This document shows positions 1-11,069 of a stretch of 37,047 nucleotides of DNA, piece by piece. The notes under the pieces are model-generated. The model did no database searches. It saw only the letters and a program-made list of their open reading frames with translations, and had not been told where the DNA came from. The number at the start of each line of letters is the position of its first letter. Within the stretch, counting starts at the first letter, position 1. Origin of the DNA: Coraliomargarita sp965656715 (lineage in GTDB: Bacteria > Verrucomicrobiota > Verrucomicrobiia > Opitutales > Coraliomargaritaceae); assembly GCA_965656715.1 (NCBI GenBank), contig CBFHLR010000030.1:1-37047 (forward strand). The letters are read 5' to 3'. The translations under genes were made by a program, and so were the position numbers.

Positions 1-1
1 C

Positions 2-964
2 TCCAAGGCGATCGCCGAAGCGAAGGTGAAAGTTGCCGAAGCCGAGCGTGATGGTGACATCGGTGCCGCCGAAGCTGCCCGTGACCAACGTGTGCGTGTG
101 GCGGATGCCAACGCGAAAGCGACCGAGGGTGAAAACGTCGCGACCGTTGAGATTGCCAACTCGAATGCGGATCGCCGTCAGAAGGAAGCGGAGGCCGAAC
201 GTGTCGCGTCGGCTGCGGAAAAGGTCAAGGCCGCTCAAGCCTTGGAAGAAGCCTACGCTGCTGAAAAGATTTCGGAAGAAGAGCGTGCCAAGCGTGATAA
301 GGCGACCCAACAGGCCAATACCGTTGTGCCTGCCGAAATCGCCAAGGAAAAGGCCATCGTCGATGCGGAAGCCCGCGCGGAAGCAATCCGCCGCACGCAG
401 ATGGGTGAGTCCGATGCGGTTCGCCTCGAGAAGCAAGCCGAAGCGGATGGTCTCAAGGCCGTTAAGCAAGCGGAAGCGGACGGTTTGCGCTTCAAGCTGA
501 CAGCGGAAGCCGATGGTCAACGCCTCAAGTTGCTCGCCGAAGCGGAAGGTGTGGAGCAAGTCCTCACCAAGAAAGCGAAGGGCTTCACCGACATCATCAA
601 CTCTGCAGGCGAGGACAAGAGCCTTGCTACGCAGCTCTTGCTCATCGAGCAAATGCCGAAGCTCGTCGAAGAGCAGGCGAAGGCCATCGCCAACCTCCAG
701 ATCGACAAGATCACTGTCTGGGACAACGGCAAAGGCGGCGAAGGTGGCAAAGGCAGCACCGCAGATTTCGTCTCCGGCTTGGTGGGTTCACTTCCGCCGC
801 TACATGAGATCACCAAAAACGCCGGCGTCGAGCTACCCGATTTCCTCGGCAAGCAGCTAAAGGACGCACCCGCGCCCAAGCCCGCAGCATCCACTCCAAA
901 GCCCAAGCCGCAGCCAAAGGCTCCGGTAAAGAAGGCACCACAATCACCTGAATCCTCCGAATAA
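2..964 (+). CDS. Flotillin-like protein, C-terminal part (5' end outside window)
   Basis: The reading frame is open to the left edge, so only the last 320 residues or so are present and the N-terminal membrane anchor and SPFH domain are missing. What is seen is a long Ala/Glu/Lys-rich coiled coil with repeated EAEA, AEADG and KQAEADG units (about residues 1-185), then a compact tail with a TQLLLIEQMPKLVEEQAKAI segment, and a Pro/Lys-rich end. This order is typical of flotillin/YuaG proteins, which form oligomeric scaffolds on the inner membrane and organise membrane microdomains. A GTG at position 26 could be taken as a start but has no ribosome binding site, and the repeat pattern continues upstream of it. 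Its stop overlaps the next ATG by one base, so it heads a four-gene operon. Function is inferred from family resemblance only. Confidence 0.8.
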   Translation, partial: SKAIAEAKVKVAEAERDGDIGAAEAARDQRVRVADANAKATEGENVATVEIANSNADRRQKEAEAERVASAAEKVKAAQALEEAYAAEKISEEERAKRDKATQQANTVVPAEIAKEKAIVDAEARAEAIRRTQMGESDAVRLEKQAEADGLKAVKQAEADGLRFKLTAEADGQRLKLLAEAEGVEQVLTKKAKGFTDIINSAGEDKSLATQLLLIEQMPKLVEEQAKAIANLQIDKITVWDNGKGGEGGKGSTADFVSGLVGSLPPLHEITKNAGVELPDFLGKQLKDAPAPKPAASTPKPKPQPKAPVKKAPQSPESSE

Positions 965-1443
965 TGAAAAAAATAGTTCTCTTACTCCTTCCGTTTTTTA
1001 TTTCCGCGACTGTCTTTGCTGATGCTCATGCGAAGGCGGTTGAGCTGATGAAGCTCATGGAAATTCGCAAAAACATCGAGGCTTCCACCGGTCAGATTAA
1101 GCAATTCAGCAATAGCATGATTGACTCTCAGGGGCTGGCTCCTGAGGAGACGAAAGCAGCGAAAGCAGCTGCGGAGAAATCCATGGAAGCAGCCCTTGGA
1201 GCGATTCAGGAGATCGATTGGGAAGGTATGTTCGCTTCGATTTATGCAGAAGTCTTTAGCGAAGAAGAAATTCAGGGGCTCATCGATTTTTACCAATCGC
1301 CAGTGGGCAAAAAGTTTTTGGACAAGCAACCCGAGCTGACCGCTGCAACAATGCAGAAGATGCAACTTGAAATGGCCAAGATCATGCCAGCGATCCAGCA
1401 GGCTACGATGGAGGCCATTACCGAAGTAAAGACTGCCGAATAG
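964..1443 (+). CDS. DUF2059 domain protein, secreted
   Basis: A 159-residue protein with a clear signal peptide (basic MKK, hydrophobic core, cleavage likely after the Ala at about residue 19, FADA). The mature part is helical; the segment YQSPVGKKFLDKQPELTAA near residue 112 is the hallmark of DUF2059, a periplasmic family of unknown function. The ATG overlaps the stop of the flotillin-like gene (TAATG) and its own stop overlaps the GTG of the next gene, which implies translational coupling. No catalytic residues can be named. I am confident of the family, not of any role. Confidence 0.8.
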   Translation: MKKIVLLLLPFFISATVFADAHAKAVELMKLMEIRKNIEASTGQIKQFSNSMIDSQGLAPEETKAAKAAAEKSMEAALGAIQEIDWEGMFASIYAEVFSEEEIQGLIDFYQSPVGKKFLDKQPELTAATMQKMQLEMAKIMPAIQQATMEAITEVKTAE

Positions 1444-1850
1444 TGAAATTCCTCGAGAAACTCTTCGGAGCCGAGCAAGGCTCGAAGCTTCACCCCGCGC
1501 TCGGGCAAGCTGAGCGCGAGGCCATCGTTGATTTGCTGATCATGGCAATCTACGTGGACAATCACCTCTCCTTGGCGGAGTCCAAGGAACTGGAAGAATC
1601 CACCGATGCACTAGGCTGGGAATCGGTCACCGACCTTGAAACCTATATCAGCACTGCCACGGCACGTGCCCGGGATGCACGCTCGGATGAGGGTTTGCGT
1701 GCTGAGTATATCAACTTTGTTGCGGAGCGCTTAACGACCTACGCTGGCAAGGAGCGCGCACTCGAGTTGTTGAACAAGGTGTTCCTCGCCGATGGCAAAA
1801 ACGAGGTCGAGAAAGCGTTTTTCAAGCAAGTCGAGGCTGTGTTGGCTTAG
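1443..1850 (+). CDS. TerB-like helical protein
   Basis: A 135-residue soluble, all-helical protein starting at a GTG that overlaps the preceding TAG. Two acidic stretches, LIMAIYVDNHLSLAESKELE (about residues 32-51) and KVFLADGKNEVEKAFFKQV (about 112-130), resemble the paired metal-binding-like helix ends of the TerB/TerB-like family (tellurite resistance protein B, DjlA N-terminal domain). TerB-like proteins bind divalent cations and sit near membranes; the precise job is unknown. It lies in a tight operon with a flotillin-like scaffold and two other envelope proteins, which suggests a shared membrane-linked role. Tellurite resistance itself is not implied, since no other ter genes are present. 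Confidence 0.65.
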   Translation: MKFLEKLFGAEQGSKLHPALGQAEREAIVDLLIMAIYVDNHLSLAESKELEESTDALGWESVTDLETYISTATARARDARSDEGLRAEYINFVAERLTTYAGKERALELLNKVFLADGKNEVEKAFFKQVEAVLA

Positions 1851-2402
1851 ATGGAAGATCCGTATCCAGAGATAGTTGAGTTCGAGATAGACCGAGAGGG
1901 GCTTCTGCGCTACCTGCGCAATACCTGGTTCAAGGCATGGTTGGGTGCATTCTTGTTTATGGGTGGTTTGTTTGGTCTGCTTACTGCCATGGAAGTGATA
2001 GAGCGCGGTGGCCTGAGCAGTATTCAACAAGTCGTTGTTATGTTTATCACACGAATCGCTTGGGGCTTGGGGATATCTCTGCTGGTTGGACTGGTCTTCT
2101 ACTTCGCGTTTAGCCGCCGTCGTGCGAAGCGAGTAGTGGAAAACTTGGAGCTTAGAGTTGAAGGGGAGTTTTTGCGCTTAATTCAAACGGTTACGACAGG
2201 AACCGTGGATCACAAAATTCACTTTGGAGCGGTAACGGATTTTTCTGTTGTTCAGACCCCTAGGATGCAGCGACATGGGATTAAGGCTCTGGTGATGAAT
2301 ACAACCAGTGGTGGGGCGGCAGGAATATTCCGCGTTGAAGGCGTGAGGGATTGCGAGCGTGTGCGCGATACACTGGCGGACATCGATCGTTTGCGAGAGT
2401 AG
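1851..2402 (+). CDS. Small membrane protein with two TM helices and a PH-like tail
   Basis: The ATG follows the previous stop directly with no gap. The 183-residue protein has a short polar N-terminus, two hydrophobic helices (about residues 29-48 and 64-86), a basic turn FSRRRAKRV, and a beta-rich C-terminal domain of about 90 residues. This layout resembles YcxB-like or bacterial PH-like membrane proteins, but the match is weak and I do not assign a family firmly. It is the last gene of the flotillin-like operon. No enzyme motif is visible. Confidence 0.65.
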   Translation: MEDPYPEIVEFEIDREGLLRYLRNTWFKAWLGAFLFMGGLFGLLTAMEVIERGGLSSIQQVVVMFITRIAWGLGISLLVGLVFYFAFSRRRAKRVVENLELRVEGEFLRLIQTVTTGTVDHKIHFGAVTDFSVVQTPRMQRHGIKALVMNTTSGGAAGIFRVEGVRDCERVRDTLADIDRLRE

Positions 2403-2463
2403 AGATGTCAGAGCTTTGTCCCAGCAGCTTGCAATCTGTTCATTGGCTCCTTCGTTTTGCTAA

Positions 2464-2925
2464 ATGAAGGTGAAATCCTAACAGAGAATATCAGCGCCTA
2501 GTCAGCTTGTTTGGGATTTGATCAGTGTTCCTGAAAATATGCCGGCGTGGAATCCTAAGTGTTATCGTGTTGATCGAGTCGATGGGGTTGACCGGGGGTT
2601 GGGGCTTTGTTTTGACGCGACCTTCAAGATGTCGAATGCCCCGCAGATCACGCGTGGTGAGATCGTTGATTTTGATGAGGGGCGGAGTGTGACCTATCGC
2701 TACACTGATTTTGGAAAGCCGGGGTCTTGGGTGGAAGAAGCCTATGCGATTCGGCCTCAGGGGGCTGGCGCTTGCGTCCTTCTGCGGACGCTCGATTTGT
2801 CTAAATCGGGTTTGCCGCTCTTGGTGCGTATTATCGCAGGCTTTATCATGCGATTTGGTTGGAAAGCTGGGGCTGGACCCTTGGATGGTGTTGCAGCATT
2901 ACTTGAGGCTACCGATCGCGACTGA
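2464..2925 (+). pseudogene. SRPBCC (START-like) protein interrupted by an early in-frame stop
   Basis: From 2521 the frame encodes a clear SRPBCC/polyketide-cyclase-like ligand-binding domain (SVPENMPAWNP, then strands ending in a long C-terminal helix, DGVAALLEA). The expected first strand and helix are encoded in the same frame upstream: ATG at 2464 gives MKVKS, then TAA at 2479-2481, then QRISAPSQLVWDLI. Restoring that codon would give a normal full-length protein of 153 residues. With the stop, the only start nearby is a TTG at 2518 without a ribosome binding site, which would delete the conserved N-terminus. I therefore call it a probable pseudogene with a single nonsense change. Reading error in the sequence, or use of an unusual start, are alternatives. 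The substrate is unknown. Confidence 0.65.
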
Positions 2926-2935
2926 GCGTGTGCGG

Positions 2936-3511
2936 TTAGCGATCTAAAAACTGCGCCAAGAAGCGCTTCACCAATTGCTCGGGCGGGTCGGGCTCGGTGA
3001 CGTCGAGTTTGCCGTTTTGATGGAGCAGGCAGATGCCGTGCAGGGTAGACCAGATGATCTTGGCATCCTGTCGGGCGGCGGCATCGTTCTTGCAGAGCGG
3101 GCGAATGGCGTCGGTGACTTGATCGAATACCGCGTGCACCGCGCTGCCGAAGTCTTCGGTCAGGCTTTCCAAGGGGCTTGCAAAAATCAGGGTGCAGAGT
3201 TTGGGCTCGTCGGCCTGTAGCTGAATGTAGAGCTGACAGATGCGGGTTAATTTACTCTGTGGCGTCTTACAGCGTTGGATCTGTGCTTCGATATCGGTCG
3301 CCAAACCTTGCAGAGTGTGAGCGTTGATTGCTGCGACGAGTCCCTTAATGTTGTCGAAGATGTTGTAAAGGGTGCCGGGGGTGTAGCCAATGGCCTTGGC
3401 GACATTGCGGGCGGTGAGTGCGCCTACGCCATTCTCGCGCACCAATTGGGTGCCTTGTTCGATGGCGAGCTCACGGAGCTCTTCGCGGGTGTGGTCTTTT
3501 CGTCGGGCCAT
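2936..3511 (-). CDS. TetR-family transcriptional regulator
   Basis: A 191-residue protein. The N-terminus (about residues 8-55) is a TetR helix-turn-helix, with VRENGVGALTARNVAKAIGYTPGTLYNIF as the DNA-binding core. The C-terminal ligand domain carries IIWSTLHGICLL near residue 155, the W..HG signature of the WHG-type TetR C-terminal domain. Ligand unknown. It is transcribed away from the DUF2339 gene, and a 34-bp palindrome lies between them, so it probably represses itself and that neighbour. It converges with the SRPBCC pseudogene, 10 bases apart. The ATG at 3509-3511 is the only sensible start. Confidence 0.88.
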   Translation of the reverse strand: MARRKDHTREELRELAIEQGTQLVRENGVGALTARNVAKAIGYTPGTLYNIFDNIKGLVAAINAHTLQGLATDIEAQIQRCKTPQSKLTRICQLYIQLQADEPKLCTLIFASPLESLTEDFGSAVHAVFDQVTDAIRPLCKNDAAARQDAKIIWSTLHGICLLHQNGKLDVTEPDPPEQLVKRFLAQFLDR

Positions 3512-3552
3512 GGGTCAGACTATTGTGGATACTCATCTGAGTGTTGTTTGCA

Positions 3553-3586
3553 AAACATTGTCCAATATAAATATTGAACAATGTTT
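3553..3586. promoter_or_regulatory. Operator palindrome between tetR and DUF2339 gene
   Basis: The left arm AAACATTGTCCAATAT and the right arm ATATTGAACAATGTTT are reverse complements apart from one position (3562/3577) and two central A bases. A possible sigma-70 promoter for the + strand, TTGTTT at 3544 and TATAAA at 3566 with a 16-base spacer, has its -10 inside the palindrome, so a bound TetR dimer would block it. This is the expected layout for autoregulated TetR genes with a divergent target. Confidence 0.75.
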
Positions 3587-3591
3587 ATTTT

Positions 3592-6261
3592 ATGTCTAGC
3601 ACAATTGTGACCATGGAAGCACTGGGGATTTTACTGCTCTGTTTGTTGTTTGCGGCATTGATATTGCCATGGGTTAATCTGGTTAAACTTTCGAACCGTA
3701 AACAGGAGCTGCGTCAGGTGCGCCACGAGTTGGACACGCAGCGTATGGAGCTGACTCGTTTGCAGAAGCAATTGCAGCAGGCTAAAGTCGAGCAGCCAGC
3801 ACAGGATGAAGCTCAAGCCAAGGCGGTGCCTGCGCCTGAGGTTCGTGTTGAGCCGACGGCTGAGCCAGTAGTGCCACCGCCGATGCCGAAACGAGTGGTT
3901 CAGCCAGAGCAAGCGCAAGTAAGGTCTGTAGCAATGAAGCCAGTCGAGCCGAAGCCTGAACGTGTGGCGTCGACTGAAGCCGAAGAGCCAAAAGACTGGT
4001 TTAGCAAAATTGCGATTTGGGTGGGTGGCGTCGCCCTGTTGATGGCTGGTTTCTTCATGGTCAAATACTCGATCGACTCAGGCTGGTTGACGCCTGCGGT
4101 GCGCATCTGGATGACGACGCTCTTTGGGGCAATACTGTGTGGCGCGGGCTTCATCGTCAGTATGAAGACCAAGCTAAAGGCGAATGCGCGGATCGGTCAG
4201 GCCTTGTCCGGTGCGGGTGTGGCTTGTTTGTATTTTGCCGCGTATGCTGCGGTGCATTTGTATGGCTTCCTTGGGCCGAAGCAGGGCTTTGCCTGTATGC
4301 TGGCAGCGACTCTGATCGCGGTTGCCTTGTCACTGCGCAATGGCGCGCCGATTGCGCTGATGGGACTGGTTGGCGGCTTTCTGACTCCTTGGCTGATGTC
4401 GACAGGTTCACAGGACACGGTGATGTTATTCAGTTATCTTTTTCTGCTTTTTGGTGCCGCTCAGTTTCTTTGTGTGCGCAAGGGTTGGTGGGGATTGTTA
4501 CTTGGCTCTGCGGTCGGTGCATATGCCTGGGTGGCAGTCGTCTTGGCGGCTTGTTTTAATGGTCCGATGACGGATCCGGAGGGGGCTCTGTTGTTTGTTA
4601 TAGGCATTTGTGCGGTTTCATCGCTTGGACTCGCAAAGCTGCGTGTGGATGAGCTCGATAAGACCGTTGGCGAGTTCTTGATGTGGCTGCGATGGCTCGT
4701 TTGGGGAGGCGGTCTGGTTCAAGCGCTGTTGCTGGTCTGGATTGCGGAGTTTGCCAGCGTGGACTTGGGTTTGTTCTCGATTCTCTGTGTCGGGGCGCTG
4801 GCTTTGGCGGTGCTACGCGAGGCGGAGTTTGAGTGGGCGGCCTGGTTGGCCTTGGTGGTCGCGATGGCGGTGACTCTGATTGCTCCGAGCGATCACTTTG
4901 TGCAGTGGTTGCTCTGGCCGATGGGGATGCATCTCATCTTCTGGGCGGTTGGGCATGTGCAGGCATTTCGATCGCAGTTGCCGGATCATTGGCGGGCATT
5001 CTCGATGCTGTCGGCTTGGATCTGGGTTCCGTTGCTGTATTTGAATTGTGAATACATCAGTTTAGCGGCTTTACCCTTTGATGCGTTCTGGCTGGTGTTG
5101 AGTGCAGTGGCTGTAGTCTGTCTGTTGTTCGGCGGGGAGCATCTGCTGCAACATGAAGAGGCTGAGCCTACTGCGGTCTCGCAAGCCTTTGCGTTCTTCA
5201 TGATAGGCTTTGGGATCTGGGCGACTTTGCCGGGTGAGCTCTATGCGGTTGCTGCGGCCTGTTTGTTGCTCGTGGTGAGTCTGTATTGGCACTTGCGAGG
5301 GCTGTTGCGTAGTGAGTTGGTTGTTGGCGCCTTTGCAGTCGCTTGGACTGTGGCAATGGGCCCATCGATTGCAGCGGCCTTTCTGTATTTCTTCGGTGAA
5401 GACTTGGGGAGCGCTGCGGAGGCGCAGGATGTTTTGTCGCTGCTTGGTTGGTTTGGGGGAGTGGCTGGTGGCTTGTTGGCGCTGCGTGCATTCTGGCAGT
5501 ATTGGAGTGACAGCGTGCGCCCTGCTTTTGCATGTTGGTGTGGACTGTCCGTCTTGCTTGCGGTGATCGCTGGCTATCAGTGGATGGATCTGGAGTGGAT
5601 GCCTGAGACATGGTCTTTGGCTGCGGTGCAGGGTGGGCTGACTTCGGTGCTGGCGGCGTGGGCCTTGGCCTTTGCCTTGTTGGGCCGTGATCGAACTCTA
5701 GGAGTCATTGGTGGTGGTGTTCTGACTGCACTGGTCTGCTTGCGAGTGGTGATTCTGCATTTGAATGATGCAGGAGCGGCGGGGGAGAGCTTTTTCATGA
5801 ATGCTCTGCTTTGGCAGTTTGGTGTGCCGTTCATCGTGACCAGCGTGCTGGCTTGGCTCACTGCAGATTCCGGGCGTGAGAGCTTGCGGCGCGCCTATCA
5901 AGTGATGGCGATGGGGCTGGGCTTCGTCTGGGCGACCTTTCTGGTGCAGGACTACTTTGGTGGGAGCCATCTCTTCGGGGGCACGAGCTCGAGCACGGAG
6001 TTGTATACCTACTCGGTAGTGTGGCTCCTGCTCGCGGTGGTGTATCAGGCGATCGGATTGCTGCGTGATCAGAAGGCGCTGCATGTCGGCTCGCTCCTGT
6101 TACTGCTATTGACCGTGGCGAAGGTCTTCTTTGTGGATGCCTCTGAACTCGAAGGGCTCTATCGCGTGTTGTCCTTTCTGGGGCTCGGCTGTGTGTTGAT
6201 CGGTATCGGCTTTTTCTACAACAAGGTGGTGTTTGGTCGGCAGCCGACTAGCGCAAGCTAA
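3592..6261 (+). CDS. DUF2339 multi-pass membrane protein
   Basis: About 890 residues. An N-terminal helix (MEALGILLLCLLFAALILPW) is followed by a coiled coil rich in Gln/Arg (about residues 25-60), a Pro/Glu/Val-rich linker, then from about residue 140 (DWFSKIAIWVGGVALLMAGFFMVKY) more than twenty hydrophobic segments to the C-terminus. This is the DUF2339 architecture: coiled-coil head, PPP-rich linker and a very large membrane domain of unknown function. I place the start at ATG 3592; ATG 3613 is equally possible. The frame extends to a TTG at 3574, but that lies in the operator. Probably under control of the divergent TetR. The last 14 bases overlap the convergent pcm gene. Confidence 0.85.
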   Translation: MSSTIVTMEALGILLLCLLFAALILPWVNLVKLSNRKQELRQVRHELDTQRMELTRLQKQLQQAKVEQPAQDEAQAKAVPAPEVRVEPTAEPVVPPPMPKRVVQPEQAQVRSVAMKPVEPKPERVASTEAEEPKDWFSKIAIWVGGVALLMAGFFMVKYSIDSGWLTPAVRIWMTTLFGAILCGAGFIVSMKTKLKANARIGQALSGAGVACLYFAAYAAVHLYGFLGPKQGFACMLAATLIAVALSLRNGAPIALMGLVGGFLTPWLMSTGSQDTVMLFSYLFLLFGAAQFLCVRKGWWGLLLGSAVGAYAWVAVVLAACFNGPMTDPEGALLFVIGICAVSSLGLAKLRVDELDKTVGEFLMWLRWLVWGGGLVQALLLVWIAEFASVDLGLFSILCVGALALAVLREAEFEWAAWLALVVAMAVTLIAPSDHFVQWLLWPMGMHLIFWAVGHVQAFRSQLPDHWRAFSMLSAWIWVPLLYLNCEYISLAALPFDAFWLVLSAVAVVCLLFGGEHLLQHEEAEPTAVSQAFAFFMIGFGIWATLPGELYAVAAACLLLVVSLYWHLRGLLRSELVVGAFAVAWTVAMGPSIAAAFLYFFGEDLGSAAEAQDVLSLLGWFGGVAGGLLALRAFWQYWSDSVRPAFACWCGLSVLLAVIAGYQWMDLEWMPETWSLAAVQGGLTSVLAAWALAFALLGRDRTLGVIGGGVLTALVCLRVVILHLNDAGAAGESFFMNALLWQFGVPFIVTSVLAWLTADSGRESLRRAYQVMAMGLGFVWATFLVQDYFGGSHLFGGTSSSTELYTYSVVWLLLAVVYQAIGLLRDQKALHVGSLLLLLLTVAKVFFVDASELEGLYRVLSFLGLGCVLIGIGFFYNKVVFGRQPTSAS

Positions 6262-6877
6262 GGAAGCGAACGGGTGCTATGTTGTGTTCGGTGGGCTCTT
6301 TGCCATTCAGGTAGCGCATTAAGTGCTGAACTTGGCCGGGCGGGCCGACCGGCGCGATGCAGATGCCGTCCGGCTTGAGCTGCGCCAGCAGCATTCGTGG
6401 TGTGGAATCGAAAGCGACGGTTGCGAGGATTCGGTCGAAGGGGGCTGCTTCGGGCCAGCCCTTTGCGCCATTGGCTGTGCGAAGTTCGATGTTGTCGTAG
6501 CCGAGCGATTGGAGTCGATGTGCCGCGGCGCTCGAGAGGCTGCGACTGATTTCGATGCTATATACGCGCTCGACTAGGTTTGCGAGAATCGCGGTTTGAT
6601 AGCCCGAGCCTGTGCCGATCTCCAGCACACGATGGCTTGGCTCGAGCTGCAACCACTCAGTCATTTGGGCGACGAGGCTGGGCTGCGAGATGGTCGCTCC
6701 ATCCGCAATGGGGAGGGGGTGGTCGGCCCAGGCGTAGTTTTGCTGACTGTCTGGAACGAAGAGGCTGCGATCGACCGAGGCAAAGGCTGCCCGCACGCGG
6801 CTGTCGCGAATGTTGCGCACGAGTTGCTCCGCTTGGGGATATTTGGTCATTGTCATAGCATACGCTTCGGCATTCAT
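6248..6877 (-). CDS. pcm: Protein-L-isoaspartate O-methyltransferase
   Basis: A 209-residue Rossmann methyltransferase that uses S-adenosylmethionine to methylate L-isoaspartyl residues in aged proteins and so start their repair. Visible signatures: PLPIADGATISQPSLVAQMTE (about residues 54-74), the PCMT-specific motif, and VLEIGTGSGYQTAILA (84-99), the cofactor-binding loop; an acidic YSIEISRSL follows. Length fits the family (about 210). Two in-frame ATGs close to the start (6877 and 6856/6850) cannot be told apart by ribosome binding site. It overlaps the end of the DUF2339 gene by 14 bases, tail to tail, and its start is 31 bases from the divergent menA. Confidence 0.9.
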   Translation of the reverse strand: MNAEAYAMTMTKYPQAEQLVRNIRDSRVRAAFASVDRSLFVPDSQQNYAWADHPLPIADGATISQPSLVAQMTEWLQLEPSHRVLEIGTGSGYQTAILANLVERVYSIEISRSLSSAAAHRLQSLGYDNIELRTANGAKGWPEAAPFDRILATVAFDSTPRMLLAQLKPDGICIAPVGPPGQVQHLMRYLNGKEPTEHNIAPVRFLSLR

Positions 6878-6908
6878 CTGGTCAACGCACTGCGAAGAAC
6901 TGTCTCTT

Positions 6909-7790
6909 ATGTCTCAACTTACTATTTGGCTGGAAGCCACTCGTCCCAAAACACTGCCTGCAGCGGTTGCGCCGGTGATGCTTGGTTCGGGCTTGGCCTA
7001 TGCGGATGGCGGGTTTGCCTGGCTGCCAGCGGTGATTTGTTTGGCCTTTGCGGTGCTGATCCAGATCGGCACTAATTTTGCCAACGATTACCTCGACGGT
7101 GTGAAGGGCACCGACACGGAGGCGCGGATTGGCCCGCGGCGTGCGGTGGCGTCGGGACTGGTGGCTCCTGCGGTCATGAAATGGGCCGCGATTGGCGTGC
7201 TGGCGCTTGGTTTTTGCATCGGCCTGAGCCTGATCGCATTCGGCGGCTGGTGGTTGTTGGCGGTGGGCGTGGCCTCGGTGATCTGCGCCTGGTGCTACAC
7301 TGGTGGCCCGTTCCCCTTGGCTTACAATGGCTTGGGTGATGTCTTTGTGGTGCTGTTTTTCGGCTTAATCGCGGTGGGCTGCACGTATTATGTCCAAATT
7401 GGCGGTGTCACCGCTGATGCGTGGTTGGTGGGTCTCGGTTGCGGCCTGTTGGTTAATAACTTGCTGGTGGTGAATAATTACCGAGATCGGGACGAGGACA
7501 TGTTGGCGCGCAAGCGCACCTTGATTGTCTTCTTCGGGCGTCTATTCGGGCTCAGGCTTTATTTGCTCTCTGCCTGCGTTGCAGGAGCGGTGCCCATATG
7601 GCTCTCTTTGAGCGGCTACTCATGGTTCACCTGCTTTTCGTGGCTCGCTGTTGGCCGTAGTTTGGCTGCAGCTGGACGATTGAAGCAGGCTGCCAGCCCT
7701 GAAGATTTTGGTGCTTTGCTTAAAGAAACCGGCATTATTGTCGCCCAATATGGCATCTTTTTGGCCATTGGGCTGGTGCTCTCCGTTTGA
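6909..7790 (+). CDS. menA: 1,4-dihydroxy-2-naphthoate polyprenyltransferase (MenA)
   Basis: A 293-residue UbiA-superfamily membrane enzyme that attaches the polyprenyl tail to 1,4-dihydroxy-2-naphthoate in menaquinone synthesis. The first Asp-rich motif is NDYLDGVKGTD (residues 59-69) and the second is NNYRDRDEDMLARKRT (about 194-209); about nine hydrophobic helices surround them. The N-terminus WLEATRPKTLPAAVAPV is characteristic of MenA rather than UbiA or chlorophyll-synthase relatives. The start is the ATG at 6909; a longer frame upstream runs across the pcm promoter and has no homology. No other men genes are close by. Confidence 0.9.
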   Translation: MSQLTIWLEATRPKTLPAAVAPVMLGSGLAYADGGFAWLPAVICLAFAVLIQIGTNFANDYLDGVKGTDTEARIGPRRAVASGLVAPAVMKWAAIGVLALGFCIGLSLIAFGGWWLLAVGVASVICAWCYTGGPFPLAYNGLGDVFVVLFFGLIAVGCTYYVQIGGVTADAWLVGLGCGLLVNNLLVVNNYRDRDEDMLARKRTLIVFFGRLFGLRLYLLSACVAGAVPIWLSLSGYSWFTCFSWLAVGRSLAAAGRLKQAASPEDFGALLKETGIIVAQYGIFLAIGLVLSV

Positions 7791-7872
7791 TCCCGTTTTC
7801 TCTGCATATTAGGAACTTGCCATTTAGAAGGGACTCTCTTTCCTTCTGCGGTTTTTCAACACAGAACGCTTT

Positions 7873-8187
7873 ATGGCTCTTTCCGAAATTTCTTCTCTTC
7901 TACCGCTCGCACAAGCTGAGGCTCCAGCGAATCCACTCATGCAGTTCATGCCGCTGATCCTGCTTTTTGTTGGTATGTGGTTCCTGATCATTGCGCCGCA
8001 GCGTAAGCGCCAAAAGGCTCATGATAAGATGCTTACGGAGCTGAAGACTGGCGACGAGGTTCTCACCGCAGGTGGCATCCACGGCACCATCACCAATGTA
8101 AAAGACGATCGCTTCGTCGTCCGCATCGCTGACGGTGTGAAAATCGAGCTTTCTAAAAACTCTGTCGGCAGCAAGACCAGCGCCTAA
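7873..8187 (+). CDS. yajC: Preprotein translocase accessory subunit YajC
   Basis: A 104-residue protein with one membrane helix (about residues 24-43, MPLILLFVGMWFLIIAPQRK) followed by the conserved cytoplasmic domain MLTELKTGDEVLTAGGIHGTITNV. YajC associates with SecDF in the Sec translocon. It lies 47 bases upstream of the secDF fusion, the usual yajC-secD-secF order. Length and motifs are normal. Confidence 0.95.
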   Translation: MALSEISSLLPLAQAEAPANPLMQFMPLILLFVGMWFLIIAPQRKRQKAHDKMLTELKTGDEVLTAGGIHGTITNVKDDRFVVRIADGVKIELSKNSVGSKTSA

Positions 8188-8234
8188 GCGCAACTTCACT
8201 GCCCCAATCAACATCCATTAAGGACCCAACAACT

Positions 8235-10808
<2,574 letters not shown>

Positions 10809-10831
10809 TTTTTACTCAAATTGAATCTTAG

Positions 10832-10871
10832 GAATGGCGGTTCGGTAACGGATCGTCATTCTTTGTTTTCT
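10832..10871 (+). terminator. Rho-independent terminator of yajC-secDF
   Basis: RNA from 10832-10861 would form a 13-bp stem closed by a GUAA tetraloop; ten pairs are Watson-Crick and three are G-U wobbles. A T-rich run (CTTTGTTTTC) follows. Because wobbles pair only in the + strand RNA, the signal points to termination of the secDF transcript. Confidence 0.8.
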
Positions 10872-10922
10872 GCTTTAACCATTCCGTTCTTATTTAACCC
10901 GATTTTATACCGCTGATTTATC

Positions 10923-11035
10923 TGGAGGGACGACGTCCTCGTCGTCTGCAGCTCCAGGGATTCAGTGGTAGAGCTCGTGCTTGCACGATGCCTTCTAGAC
11001 TAGACGTTACGGCGTTCTGCAAGCACAAGCCCTAC
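10923..11035. repeat. Two palindromic repeats in the secDF-recJ spacer
   Basis: The 261-base spacer holds no gene. Positions 10923-10938 (TGGAGGGACGACGTCC) match the end of the TGGAGGG repeat family seen at 13553 and 27814. Next to it, 10968-10992 and 11011-11035 are 25-base inverted arms, 20 of 25 matching, around GTGCTTGCA. Neither encodes protein. They look like REP-type elements; a role in mRNA ends is possible. Confidence 0.6.
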
Positions 11036-11069
11036 GCTGGGTAGCTTCTTCTAACTTCTTCTTCACAAC

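Noticed and set aside
7828..7858. Terminator after menA (AGAAGG...CCTTCT then GTTTTT)
   Set aside because: Stem of six pairs only, with a long loop; too weak to list as a feature.
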